Source of the DNA: Gliomastix tumulicola
Taxonomy: Eukaryota; Ascomycota; Sordariomycetes; Hypocreales; Bionectriaceae
NCBI GenBank assembly: GCA_001599755.1
Contig: BCHX01000008.1
Location: forward strand, 2,170,001 to 2,234,000
Direction of reading: 5' to 3'
DNA length: 64,000 nt
Each line of letters starts with the position of its first letter. Position 1 is the stretch's first letter. Below are positions 1 through 11,209 of the stretch, in pieces. Made by a program: the position numbers and the translations under genes. Under the pieces are notes generated by a model. The model had not been told where the DNA came from. It was given only the letters and a program-made list of their open reading frames with translations, and did no database searches.

Positions 1-289
1 CGGCAGACATACGTTATACCGGGCCTTTCAAGATCTCAATGCCCTACCCTTTGTGCGACCTTATTAGCACGTCTGTATGATGGATTACGAAAGCCTGAGC
101 AGCGGGGAAGGGTCGTGGGAAGGGGTCAGCGGGGGCGGGCCTTACTCATACGTGATTAATCCTCCGTAGGTACGTGCGGCTGAGAGACGTGCGGCTGATG
201 AAGATCGGTAGTATACATATTGACCCCCGCCCAAGAGTCCGATCCCATTCTTACAACCCAGCACTCCTCCACCCCATCCTTGACCAAGC
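1..289. other. No gene recognised
   Basis: Normal base composition. No reading frame here resembles a known family and no RNA gene was seen. Short open frames have no recognisable motif. Confidence 0.4.
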
Positions 290-690
290 TGTCTCATCGG
301 TGTCCTTATATCGATTGTCAAGTCGTACTTTATGCATGGCTCGGCCTTTGCTCCCTTTGGCTGGCTTTGGTAGTGTATAGACTAACCGTACACTGGCTGG
401 CAGAAATCCCTGTTACGAGGTTGGCGGCTGCGTCATATCTGTCTGAGATATGCTTTGATTTGGTATGTGGTGGAAGATTCACGTATCAGATCTTGAAGTT
501 GCATGATATATATAGTAAATAGCTTCCATATCCTTCATTAGTGAAGGGTTACTAACATTAACACCCCAAGGCCAATCATTCATTTCAACCCGGACGAGGT
601 GCATTCTAATGACCTTGCTTTCATTAATTAAGTCTGCACCTCTGGAAAATGACGTCGAAATAAGTCAAACCACTATATCTCGTCATTTCC
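290..690 (+). pseudogene. P450 relic, N-terminal part (forward)
   Basis: The + strand encodes a typical fungal P450 N-terminus: a hydrophobic segment, a decayed version of the usual HPLAKIPGP turn (read here as VHWLAEIPVTRLAAASYL), then a stretch ending KLHDIY near 515. After a likely degenerate intron the frame resumes near 572 with PIIHFNPDEVHSNDLAFIN, the usual P450 segment after the first beta strands. It then meets a stop and continues with VCTSG and a decayed RRNKSNHYISS. Stops and a lost splice junction show it is non-functional. The resemblance is to the CYP58/trichodiene-oxygenase-like group, judged by eye. It belongs with the two following segments, which together make one broken gene. 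Confidence 0.75.
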
Positions 691-789
691 TGCCAAGTGT
701 GTTCAAATCAAGGCCCAGCCACGCCAGATCCTGTCACCAATCCTTCTCGTAGTCTCTGTGGAGTGAGCAAGCCAGCTATCTTGGGATGT

Positions 790-1650
790 ATCGGCATGAA
801 CCAAGGCAACGGAGTTGAGCCGTGATCTTAAACCTCCACCATGACTTCCACCGTTTCCGTCGATCAGCCCTTAGCAAAGACTTCTCGAGTGTCCAAATGT
901 CCAGGTTCCGCTCTACACGAGATCTTCGTGGGTATCGATGCGTTGAAGTCGGCTGGGAGAGCCGTACACGAGACACAGACCTTTGAGAATTACGGCACTG
1001 AGGAACGGAAGAGTCTCTAGGACCTCCCAGGTTGGCAGGTTCGTAGGGTCTGCCACCAGAGTGCGAATCTCGTCCTCCAGTCGTGGAAGCAAGGCCGAAC
1101 TGTCCAACAAGTAAAATGGGATGGCAGTCAGTGTCGCGGCCGTAGTCTCTGTGCCCGCTAGTAATAGTGTTTGAGCCTCGACAGCGAGCCTGTCCGTCGT
1201 CTGCTCGGTCTCAGGAAGGTCCGATTGACGTAGCGACGAGGAGGCCATCACCCGTTATTTGCTTAGGTCTATTTCATCGACGCTCCAAAGGCGTTCAATT
1301 TCCCGAGGTATCACAACTTTCTCCAGATATCAGCGTTGGAGCGTCCAACGAAGGCGGGCGGTAGCATACCCTGAACTCGTTCATCACTTGGCCACTTTGG
1401 GGCGAGATAGCTCGTAGATGTCCTCTTGCATAGATGTTAGAGCTTTGTGGTATTAGCTGTCGACATTCTGAGAGAGTTACTCACAACGGGATATGATTCA
1501 CTATGTTCCTCAAGAAGAAGAGGTGCTTCAAGTAATGCAGCATCTTCCCAACGTTGGCCACCGATGCCATGTAATTTGCAACCCTAGCCAGGCTGCTCGA
1601 GATACTCTATGCTTCGACCAAAGCAGTAATCGGAAACAATATCTTCTGTC
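790..1650 (-). pseudogene. P450 relic, central part (inverted)
   Basis: Read on the - strand from 1650 downwards, this holds in order DIVSDYCFGRSIEYLEQPG (about 1648-1592), VANVGKMLHYLKHLFFLR (about 1580-1510), a possible intron, MQEDIYELSRPKVAK, the I-helix motif AGTETTA (about 1165-1145), a K-helix region where the expected ExxR is decayed, and SRLQRI followed by a stop. These are central P450 blocks in the right order but on the opposite strand from the N- and C-terminal pieces. The simplest reading is an internal inversion. Several stops confirm a pseudogene. Confidence 0.75.
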
Positions 1651-1760
1651 GTTCTTCAAAGGGAGCAGACAGTGCCTCGGCATGTAGTATGTATGAAATA
1701 ACTACCGTCTACGCTGTCTCAGTCCAGCGCATTGTCAACTATGCCTCGGGGTATGTGCGC
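1643..1760 (+). pseudogene. P450 relic, heme-binding C-terminal part (forward)
   Basis: The + strand reads YLLSFFKGSRQCLGM ending at a stop near 1687. This is an excellent match to the P450 heme-binding loop (FxxGxRxCxG) preceded by its usual YL-SF context. The stop cuts it off, although downstream codons still look like the usual alanine/tyrosine-rich helix. Together with 290-690 it brackets the inverted middle, and the right inversion breakpoint must lie within about 1643-1655. Confidence 0.75.
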
Positions 1761-2422
1761 TCGTTCTGCGCGTGCTCCCGCATTTGCAGCTCTACCGGAC
1801 GGGCGGAAAGGACGTTTCCTACCACCATGATGGATTGATGGGCCATCTTAACTGGAAAGCAAAGGCGTACGCGTCATTCTGCTATGGGCCTCTCCGTATC
1901 GGGCCCCCAACATCAAGCTTGAATGCCAGTTGACGCTTGATAAACCCCTGATGGGGAGCTTGAGCCATGCCCAGTGACGTCAAGACTGTGTAGGCTACCG
2001 TATGGCAGCGGACCGTGGGCATATGCGAATACGAGTAATTGCCGCGTACGTGCCCATCGATCGGCAGTTCTGTCCCCATGTAGTCATCTAGCTTGAATAG
2101 CCCCTTGGTCGTCTCGGTGGAATGTGTCTGTGTGGTTGCAGATGCCCCACGACGGATCCAACCTCCCGCTATTGCTTCGTCCAATCGGCAGGTCTCGGAC
2201 AAATGCGACCTCGCATAGATCCGAGACGCCGTCCGTGATTAGCTCCATGAGGGGCGAGTTAATACATCAACTACATGCCGGTTTCACCACAAGCGGGCTC
2301 TCGGGCATCAATCTGTCCGTGTCGTATGGAACCATACTTTGTATATAACTACCATATCTTTCCTCGAATGATGTAGAGGCATGGGGGTATAGGACAAAAG
2401 CGACGCAAATAATCTATGAGAA
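1761..2422. other. Gap between P450 relic and P450 gene; unassigned
   Basis: No recognisable gene. The - strand has a 106-codon open frame (2202-1882) and, in another frame above it, a run reading MELITDGVSDLCEVAFVRD. I cannot assign either; they may be decayed coding DNA. A CGGACCGT (2009-2016) followed by GCGAATACG (2025-2033) resembles a motif pair found upstream of the second P450 gene. Confidence 0.35.
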
Positions 2423-4296
2423 ATGAGCTGGTACCTTTATCAAGCACTACCGCTCGTTACCGTCAGTGCGGTACGTGGCCTACAAGCCCCCTCCAAGAAC
2501 AAACACTGACTGCTATGCTAGGTACTGGTGTATTTCGTGGCTAGAGCATCGTACAATGTCTTTGCCCATCCACTTCGCCACTATCCCGGCCCCTGGTACC
2601 GAGCCGCGAGCCGCCTTCCCTACACGATCACTATTTTCAGGGGAGAGGCCACCCAGTCGGTCACGAAGCTGCACGAGAAGTATGGCGAGGTGGTCCGAAT
2701 AGCCCCGGACACGCTGTCTTATACCTGCAGCCAAGCGTGGACAGGTTCGTCATTGTCCCAAAAACTGCACGCACGGCAAATCTAACACAGGGATACAGAC
2801 ATCTACGGCCTCAAACAGGGCGGTCGAGGAAACCTCCCAAAGGATCCCAAATTCTACCTCAAGCCCCCCGAGGGTGCTACGAGCCTCGTACGCAGAATCA
2901 TCATCAAGACTACCCGGGCGGAATGCACGTGCTAATCTTGGAGATGGCAAATGCAGTCCGAAGCCAACGACACAGATCACCGACGACTCCGCAGACTCCA
3001 GTCGCACGCCTTCTCCGCCAAGGCTCTCTCGCTGCAGGAAGACTACCTCAAAAGATACACCGAGCAGTTTGTGCGATGCCTCGAGAAGGAGGCACACGAG
3101 AATTCCGGAATAGTCGATTTCTTACGATGGGTGAACTACCTTACAGCAGATATCATTGGCGACCTGTCCTTCGGGGAATCGTTTGGTGGGCTGGATGCCG
3201 GGCAGTTGCACCCGTGGCTTGAGACGGTCTTCACAACGCTCAAAACGTTCACATTGATGAAGGAGATTTTCAGGATCCCGTCGATATTGGTTGACGTGGC
3301 CATGTCATGCATACCAAAGGAAATGCTCAAGCACCGGGAAGACTCGTTGGCCTTTGGCGCTGAAGCTGCGAAGCGCCGAATGGCCAAAGAGACGGATCGG
3401 CCAGACTTCATGTCATACATTTTGAGGCATAATGGGGACGATGGCTCCGGGTAAGAAGATGCCTGTGTACTCGCCGCATCCTTGAGTTGGACAAGCTGAT
3501 AGGCCTGTTTCTAGGATGACTCGTGCAGAAATCGAGATGGCAGCCATCACATTTATCGTCGCGGGAAGCGAAACGAGTATGATTTTGGGATCCCGTCACT
3601 CCCAGTCCATTCCAGTGGTGCTTTACTGACACTTCACCTTGATAGCTGCCACGTTATTAGCGGGTGCCGTATACTTACTCTTGTCGAACCGCCCAGTCTT
3701 GGAGAAGTTGACCACCGCTATCAGGGAAGACTTCACTTCAACACAGGACATCAACGGTATAAATCTGCAGCAACATGACCTACTCAATGCCGTCCTCAAG
3801 GAGAGCCTACGTCTTTATCCACCCGCACCGGACATGCTCTTCCGCTGGACAGCGGCCGAGAGCGCAATCGTGGCAGGATGTGTGGTTCCCCCAGGCACAA
3901 GCCTGACTGTCAACATCTGGGCTGCACACAGGTCGCCTGCCAATTTCCACCGCCCGACTGAGTTCCTCCCAGAACGGTGGCTGAGCAATGCACCGGTCGA
4001 GTTTGAGAGGGATGATAAGGTGGCGTTCAAGCCATTCAGCATCGGGCCCCGTGATTGCATAGGCAAGAAGTAAGTGGTCTAAGAGCTTCATTCTAATGAC
4101 TGACCATGCTAATCAGGACTCATGCAGCCTGGCTTGGGCGGAGATGCGCATGATCTTGGCCTATCTAATGTTTAGTTTTGATCTTACCAGTCTAGAGCCA
4201 GCGAGCGAGAATTGGATCACCAAGCAGAAGATCTTCTTCCTATGGGAGAAGAATCCTCTTGAGATAAGGATTAAGCCACGAGCTCGAGCGCCGTAG
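2423..4296 (+). CDS. Cytochrome P450 monooxygenase (CYP58/CYP65-like)
   Basis: Encodes a 502-residue heme-thiolate monooxygenase, probably anchored in the ER membrane by its N-terminus. Seven exons fit the family and splice consensus: 2423-2470, 2522-2744, 2799-2887, 2957-3450, 3515-3576, 3646-4069, 4128-4296; the total is divisible by three. The start MSWYLYQALPLV begins the membrane anchor, followed by a HPLRHYPGPWYR turn. The I helix has AGSETTA (encoded across an intron), the K helix ESLR, then a PERW motif and the heme loop FSIGPRDCIGKN with the ligand Cys at about residue 443. No stop or frameshift was found, so it looks functional. The resemblance is to fungal P450s acting on terpenoids or polyketides; the substrate is unknown. 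The next P450 follows 509 bp downstream on the same strand. Confidence 0.9.
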
Positions 4297-4540
4297 AATG
4301 CGGGGGATTATAAGTTGGGCGGTATTTAGCACTAGGTACCCGGCGCTTAGAGTACAGCACATAAAACTACAAAAGGAAACGGGTTGGGAATGGCTGCACA
4401 ATGTCCAGGTTAAAAGCAGTGAATCATATATCAGTGGGTGATAGCACTAGATGTGATCTCCGTCTGTAGATCGTCCGAGCATGCTTCCCCATCAATCGCG
4501 GGCTCGTGACCGTGCATCGCATGGCACCTTGTATCGGAGT

Positions 4541-4553
4541 GAAAGCGAATACG
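4541..4553 (+). promoter_or_regulatory. 13-bp direct repeat, copy 1 (GAAAGCGAATACG)
   Basis: Identical to 4644-4656, 103 bp further on, and both lie within 270 bp of the next gene's start. A candidate regulator-binding site; no known factor is claimed. Confidence 0.4.
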
Positions 4554-4643
4554 CGGATATATTGATCGTCCTACCGGATGAAACCCTACCTGTAGCCCTC
4601 AGCCAGTCATATTAAGTGACGCCTCGGACCGTTGTGTGACCCC

Positions 4644-4656
4644 GAAAGCGAATACG
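4644..4656 (+). promoter_or_regulatory. 13-bp direct repeat, copy 2 (GAAAGCGAATACG)
   Basis: Second perfect copy, 150 bp upstream of the P450 start and preceded by CGGACCGT at 4625-4632, a CGG/CCG pair of the type bound by Zn2Cys6 regulators. A related pair occurs at 2009-2033 upstream of the first P450 gene. Confidence 0.4.
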
Positions 4657-4729
4657 GACGCCCCAATGTCACCATACGTACGTAGTAGCCAAGAATGTCC
4701 TTCACATGCCCATCAACATTAACCGGGCG

Positions 4730-4736
4730 TATAAAT
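4730..4736 (+). promoter_or_regulatory. TATA-like box of second P450 gene
   Basis: A TATAAAT sequence lies about 75 bp upstream of the chosen ATG at 4806, a suitable distance for a fungal promoter with a short leader. Confidence 0.4.
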
Positions 4737-4805
4737 GCCCATATCCGTCACCCAGTCCTTGTAGCCGCGGGCAGGGCTCCAACGTGTGCCCCAGACAGTG
4801 TCAAA

Positions 4806-6642
4806 ATGGATGATGCTCAGATCTCGACGGGAGGCATGGGCGCCCTCCCGGGCCTCATTGCCTGGACCATTGTACTCTTGGTCCTCTTCCCCCTCATGAG
4901 GCTCGCCATGGGATGGGCCTCTTCGTCTCGAATCCCTATTGTGAACACAAAGTCACTCAGCGACCTTTTTGGCACAGATTCTCGATCCGATTTCGCGGTC
5001 CACGGCCGTCAGATATTTGTCCAAGCAGTTCAGAAGTTTCCCCAGAGGCCCTTCCGGGTCCATTCGGAGCTGGGCTTGATGACCGTGCTGCCTCCATCCA
5101 TGGCCGACGAGGTGCGGAACGACCCGCGACTGAGCTTCGCGAAGCACACGGAGAAGGTGAGTCTCGATCATGACATGACTCCGTATGCCCCAGTGGACCC
5201 TGGCGAGACTTGGACTGACGAATCATTCCATCCAAGTTGATGATGGCCCAGTACCCGGGCTTCGAGGGGTTCCGCGATACCGGACAGGACCTTGATGTTG
5301 CCCTTGAAGTGATCAAGGGCAAGCTGACACAGTCGCTGAGTGCGTGTGACCTGCTAACCGTACCCCGCGTGTAATGTAGCTGCATATACTGATGATGCGC
5401 AACCATAGCCAAGGTGACGACCCCTCTTTCGGAGGAGTGTGTCGTCGCTCTCCAAGAGATATTCGGTCACGATGAAGGTGAAGCAAGCCCCAGCTCTACT
5501 CAATGCCGTGATTGATCGCTTCACTAACGCGCAAGATTAGAATGGCACTCAGTATCCATGAAGGAGCATATCTTGCAGCTCGTCGCACGCCTCTCCTCAC
5601 GCGTGTTCCTCGGCGAGGAGCTCTGCCGGGACTCTCGCTGGCTCGACATCACCATCAACTACACGGTGGACGCATTCATGGCCGCGGAGGAGCTGAGACT
5701 GTGGAATCCGCTCCTCCGACCGTTTGTCCACTGGTTCCTGCCGCGCTGCCGAAGGCTTCGGGCCCAGATCAAGGAGGCGTATGCGACTATCGAGCCCGTG
5801 CTGGAGGCGAGGAAGGCGCACAAAGCTTCGACGGCGGAAACTGGCGGCGAGCAGCGAAAGTACGAGGACACGATCGAGTGGTTCGAGAGCCTGGCCAAGG
5901 GGCGTGCATACGACCCGGTCCGGGTCCAGCTTGGACTGTCTATCGCGGCGATTCACACCACCACCGACCTCATCACGCAGACCATATTTGACCTTGCGGA
6001 ACATCCCGAGTTCATCGAACCTTTGCGGGATGAGATTAGTCGAGTCGTGGCTGTGGAGGGCTGGACTAAGACGGCGTTGTTCAAGATGAAGCTGCTGGAT
6101 AGCGTTATCAAAGAGACGCAGAGAATGAAGCCAATCAGTTTGGGTATGTGTTATTAACTAGCCCCCCCTCACAATCACAGGGAATAATTGGGAAGACTAA
6201 CAGTACCTCGCCAGTATCCATGCGGAGGGAGGTCCTGGAACCTGTTACACTATCTGACGGCTCCGTCCTTAAGAAAGGATCCCACGTGGCCGTCTCGGCA
6301 CACCGAATGTGGGAGGAGTCCATTCACGCTGATCCCCTGGTCTACAACGCGTACCGCTTCCTGAAGATGCGCTCGGAGCCCGGGCACGAGAATACTGGTC
6401 AACTGGTGACTACAAGCCCAGATCACCTCGCCTTCGGACACGGAAAGCACGCCTGTCCGGGCCGTTTCTTCGCCGCCCACGAGGTAAAGGTTGCCCTGGT
6501 TCATCTGCTGACTCAGTATGACATTCGTCTTGTGAAGGAGTCTGCGCCCAAGATCTTGGAGCATGGTCTCTCCTTGAGCGCGGACCCGTTCGCCAAGTTG
6601 GAGGTCAGGAAGCGGAAGAGTGTGTCATCCTTGGGGCTATAG
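4806..6642 (+). CDS. Cytochrome P450 (ent-kaurene-oxidase-like, CYP68/CYP503 type)
   Basis: Encodes a 517-residue P450 in five exons (4806-5156, 5237-5339, 5409-5477, 5541-6143, 6215-6642), a sum divisible by three with normal GT-AG junctions. The ATG at 4806 has an AAAATGG context and is followed by a hydrophobic anchor after about residue 14. An upstream in-frame ATG at 4695 would remove the TATA-like box and is less likely. The I-helix region reads AAIHTTTDL, the K helix KETQR, and the heme loop FGHGKHACPGRFFA with Cys at about 456. This loop is characteristic of fungal ent-kaurene-oxidase-like P450s common in terpenoid and indole-diterpene clusters. The substrate is unknown. It is tandem with the previous P450 and may be co-regulated through the shared upstream motif. 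Confidence 0.9.
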
Positions 6643-7197
6643 GCTGGAGCGAGTACTTTCTAACAGAGATGAAGCAGTTGGATTTTCTAATACTTCTAGT
6701 TGTTGGCTGATGGTAGTTGGGAAAGATTGCTTAGTAAGGGTGACGAATATCACTGTGAGGGGGAAATCTCCGGCATCTGAGAGTCTATGTACTCTAGATT
6801 GAACTTCCGCGGGAGATTTTCAAGGGGAATATGGCTAGTGAAAGGTATCATGAATTTTATAACGCTGAACGTTTGAAACCCGCACAGAAACAGGCTTGTC
6901 TCTAGCAGATAAGGTACTGTATATAAGGACTGGTAGAAATCATACAATGGCTATGTGAGCTGGTGGCGTTACAGTTTGACAGCTCACCACGACAGCCTCT
7001 CCCCTCCGGTTGCTCCCAATTTCGACGGGAATGTTCTCATAATGTGCGGATGTCTGTCCATAGCAGCCTACGGACCTCGGGCGTGCGTGAATATTCCGGC
7101 TCACCATGTCGTATGTTTCACTATTGCAAGTGCTTGCAAAGACGAACCGCGACGCAAGCATATCGATCCTATCCATGAAATTGTCAGCTAACCCTCC
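6643..7197. other. Convergent intergenic region
   Basis: Lies between the 3' ends of the + strand P450 and the - strand membrane protein. Short open frames on both strands show no family resemblance. Probably 3' untranslated and spacer DNA. Confidence 0.4.
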
Positions 7198-8027
7198 TCA
7201 ATGACAAGTTCGTTCTGGGCAGAGCGAGACATACAGCATCATGACTGGAAACATGCATTCCAGCGTATATGCAAACCGGTCCAGCTGGTTGGCGACCGTC
7301 ATTGCGCTCTGCGCTGTGGCTTGGAAGGAGTACGTGACGGCACGCATAATGCCGACAAGTGCCAGCAGTGAGAGCCGTATCTCCGTACTGCGCATGAGAT
7401 AGCTGAAGAGGCCCGTCTTGACTGCGAGCCGACGGGTCCGATTGAACTTGCGCAGGAGGAAGAATGCGCTCACGCACTCCACCAGGGCGATGGAAGTGAA
7501 GTAGCTGATGTGCAGATCGCCGACGGTGTTCAAAAGCCCAGTCGATGTTGAACCACCCAGGATGTAATTCAACCGGGTGACGAGAATGCCCATACGAAGG
7601 CCTGCGACGACGGTGATGAGAAGCCAGAAGAGAATGATGAAGACGGCTCGAGTGCGTCGCTCGAGAATATGCTTGAGAATCATGTAGCTGTAGAAGGACA
7701 GGCCAGCTTCCTGGATCTGTTCGGTGGAGCAAGTTGTGTTAGGAAAATTCTGCAACGAACATGTACGGGCTGGGAGAAGAGTTTCCTTCTTACCCCCCAA
7801 AGAAAATCGGCAAATGCCGAGGCCACGGCCTGGTTCACTATTGGGTAGCCCGTGTAGAAGGCATAGTAGCATAGGCCATTGGCGACAGCCGCGGCTACGG
7901 ATATGACGAGGGGAACGAGCGAGATGGGCGGGAAGCCACATATGGCAGCCACAACAATGCTGAAGAAGAAATTGGCAATGCCGATAGTGCTCAGAACCGC
8001 CCAGCTGAGTTCAAAGTAGACGGACAT
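7198..8027 (-). CDS. Multi-pass integral membrane protein, function unknown
   Basis: Encodes about 250 residues in two exons (8027-7794 and 7716-7198) joined in phase 0 after WG, giving ...ADFLWG-IQEAGLSF.... The protein is mostly hydrophobic helices: segments around residues 8-30, 35-55, 85-130, 145-165 and 185-235 could span the membrane, so four to seven passes are possible. No catalytic motif or named family was recognised; it resembles the small 'integral membrane protein' genes common in filamentous ascomycetes. The start at 8027 follows a G-rich leader and gives a complete first helix. The adjacent - strand gene is also a membrane protein (RTA1-like), but 1.4 kb away, so shared function is only a guess. 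Confidence 0.7.
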
Positions 8028-9425
8028 GGAGCCGGGGGAGCGTGGTCGTGCTCACATAGCAGTCGTCATCGGGGTGATAAGAGCTAGAGAAGCCATGTCC
8101 AGGCACAGTCCCTTTTTGGATGACGAGAGGCCGGCCAGATGATGCCTTTATGAAATAAGGAATCCTCGACCCCGCAGCCGGCTGAGATCGGGGCCACTTC
8201 TCCCTAGCTTCCTGAAATCTCTTTAGCCTTCGTGATCTAGGTTGCACCAGTCGTCGCGTATTGCCCCGGTAGAAGGTGAGGGAAAAAGTCTAAGCGGGAG
8301 ACAAATGCTACTAGCAGTAGTGTGTGACATCAAGACCAGGGCACTAAGCACTCTGTTACACGCTTAAGGTAACCTGATGCTCTTCTAGCGTGACACCCAC
8401 AATAGCTCCCAGGAGGCCAACCACAGCGCTGGTATGCCCATCATTGCCGTACGATAGAGTCTCATTGTTTTAGTTGGAGGTCTGTAGCTGAATCCATTAT
8501 CTCAGATAGGAGTCATCAGCTATACTGATGGTGTTTGAAGGCTATAAATGCGAGAGAGTAGTATACTGGCGCGTTGTGCGTTGTCGACCTGCTCAACGGT
8601 GTCTTGACTGGATTGATGGCCCCCTCAAGATTGTATCGAGAGATTTCTACATCGGCGGCCACTTCCCCGACCTGATCGGAGACTGATCAGAGACAATAGT
8701 CATGCTAGTGTCCCTAAGTTCTCTTCAAAGTTTGCGCCGTCAAACTCTGGTAAAGTCCAGAACGCTACGAGCAGCGAACACGCGAGCTTTGCCACGAACT
8801 AGTACCGGCACTAAGTCCATTTACAGCCACCCGCTGAAGATTCTCTCTCTTTTAGCCGGCATATAGACTTTACCAAGGATCTAGGTGACCCGGAGCAAGG
8901 CACATGTCGCGGTCCGCCCACTCGGTAACAGATTTGGTAGTCTGTGTCATGAGGCGCATTGTGACGAGCGGGGTGATCCGGTTCTGCGGGGGAGATCTCC
9001 CGAGCGATGTTGGAACGGGTTTGATGGGCCTTGGAATCTCTTGACGCATTGTCTTATGCTCACGGTGTAGCCGGTGCCGAGGGCGCGGGGTGAGGGGGCG
9101 GGTACGAGTGTACGAAGCGTCGCTCAGCCTGTATACGTAGTCGTCTAGTAAGTGAGAACTAACAAGACGGAATAACTACGGACGCTTTTCAACCGCGATT
9201 TGCTTGAAAACAACTCTAGAATCACATTGAGTACTGAACATGACCTCTGTCACCATCCTATGAGTTTGAACTATCACGCCAGGTGACAAGTTCATAGAGC
9301 TCCCCAGCCATGGCGATATGGACAAAACAGCGAACAGAATATATCTTCCGCCTTAAAAATACATCTTCAGTACATAGTAATGATACAGGAAACGCATCGC
9401 TCTAACTCTACGCACAGATAGCCTG
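8028..9425. other. 1.4-kb intergenic region
   Basis: No gene recognised. It should contain the promoter of the - strand membrane protein and the 3' flank of the RTA1-like gene. A TATAAAT on + at about 8543-8549 is followed by an ATG near 8615, but the frame closes after about 20 codons. A 61-codon open frame at 8885-9070 (+) has no recognisable motif. Confidence 0.35.
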
Positions 9426-10436
9426 CTAGACCATGTGCTTTGGCTCGACAGCGCGCCTCTCATGTACACCATCCTCGTTCACCAGTGACACTAAACTGAC
9501 GGACTGAATCCTCTGCATGTCCGACTTACGGCCTTCCAAGTCACCAATGTACCTGACCGCAAAGATGGCCATGACCGCAGCCATGAGCACGGCATCGAAG
9601 ATGTACAGATAGATCTCATGCGAGATCAGGTATCCCCCATTGCCCTGCAGATACTCGATCACGCGGAAGACGCTCCTGATCAAGATCAAAACGCTCGTCA
9701 CGTAGAGTACGTACAAGTGACCCTTCCACGGTATCCCGCCCTCCAGATGCCCGGCTGCTACCACCGCGGTGGGCTTCTTTGTGATACGCATGTGGACGGT
9801 GAGTGACGTCGCCATGAAGATGCTGAAGATGATAATCTGGACGAAGAGGCCGACGATGATGATCTTCTCGCCGAGTTCGTATAGCTCCAGCGACCCTGCG
9901 GATTGTATGCCGCCACCGCCGGCCTGTAGGACGAATGCGACGATGTCTCCGGCCACGAAGATCTTGGTCAGCCATTGGACCGGGATGAAGGAGAGGTGTT
10001 CCGCATGAAGCGCGCGGATGAGTCGCCCGAGGATCATGTATATCGAGGCGGCATACAAGGCCGGAGCGACGAGGATGAGCATGGCCTGTATGACAAAGCC
10101 GCCGATGGCTTGCTCATCATAATGGGACCATATTCTGCCAGCATACCCAAACGTTTGGACTGTTCGTGTCATTCACAAGGCCGGTTTGTATCAGCAAAGA
10201 ATGCATTTGGCGAAACCTCGGGACAAAAAAGGAGTGGAATGCTTACACGCGCCACCAATGGTGAATGCGGTGAAGTAGTAAGCCCGTGCATGGTGAAGGC
10301 GCCACACGTGCACGGCGGTAAGGGCGAGAAAGACGGCGACGGAAATGCCAGCGGCGTATAAGGACGGGGTGTACTGATAGAGCCTGAATACGAATGACTC
10401 GGCGTCGTTGCGTTGGATGAGACGTGAAGCACTCAT
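9426..10436 (-). CDS. RTA1-like lipid-translocating membrane protein
   Basis: Encodes 307 residues in two exons (10436-10247 and 10159-9426). Splicing joins FTIGGA to FQTFGYAGRIWS, restoring the family's GG-x-x-E/Q-x-x-GY-x-x-R block at the start of the second helix pair, which fixes the junction. The rest is a run of hydrophobic helices consistent with seven passes and a charged cytoplasmic tail. RTA1 family members are fungal plasma-membrane or ER proteins linked to resistance to 7-aminocholesterol and to sphingoid-base export (family knowledge). The ATG at 10436 gives MSASRLIQRNDAES, a typical short soluble N-terminus. The sterol-type glucosyltransferase follows upstream on the same strand, which fits a sterol or membrane-lipid theme. 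Confidence 0.88.
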
Positions 10437-11209
10437 GACTTGGGGCGAAGACAAAGAAGATTTGGTGGAATGAAAAAGAGCGAGGAGAGATGACTTGGCT
10501 ACTAATGTCGTATTGATTTGTCCATCGTTATTTAGAGGGCTTAACACCAGATATTTAAAGTCCTAAAAAGCGAAAATGGCTTGTCACGTAAGTTCTTGGA
10601 CCGAGCGTCGAGTTGGAACCGAACTCGGATCCAAAGCGAGATGCCACTTGGGCGCCCCAAGCCCCCCCTGCCAAGCACAAGCATGCGCCTCCCTCGCCCG
10701 AGAGACCCGCGAGTCGGAGATGAAGTTTGGCTAATTGCCGGGGATGGCGTCCGGAACAATGCGAGATTAGCGCCGGCTGCTTCAGATAATTCGACACTCT
10801 GCCGCGGAACACTGCCTAAGCCAGCATAGCACCTGTGCAGAAACCGCGAGCTGACCTATCTTTAGAAGCTTAAGACTAGGCTTGTGAGGCGGTCAATGGC
10901 CCTGCATTGCGTATAATGGCTACGTCTTGACATGCTTTCCTACAATTCATTCACCGGGAGGCTGTACAGAAACATACGCGAATATCTAGAGCATTGATGG
11001 AGAAGGAAGTGAGATCCCTCCCTGGAGACTCTGGCGGTGCGGTAGCTGATGCATCTCGAGTCTCCAGTAATCGGAGGCAGAACGAAGGGGTACCTATTAA
11101 AGCACCCTTAATGGAGCATCGTCTCGATGCAGTGCCCTAGTTTGGGCAGGTAGCTTATGGCATTCCTCTGCCCCAGTATCACATCCTGCAATCATCTATA
11201 TCCATGGGA
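10437..11209. other. Intergenic region
   Basis: Between the glucosyltransferase stop and the RTA1-like start, both on -. It should hold the RTA1-like promoter and the glucosyltransferase 3' flank. No coding sequence or RNA gene was recognised. Confidence 0.4.

Larger units (their letters stand above)
4297..4805. other. Intergenic region upstream of second P450
   Basis: No coding potential seen. It contains the 3' flank of the first P450 gene and the promoter of the second. Direct repeats and a TATA-like box found here are listed separately. Confidence 0.5.

Noticed and set aside
8885..9070. 61-codon + strand ORF in the 1.4-kb gap
   Set aside because: No motif, start context or splice partner supports a gene.
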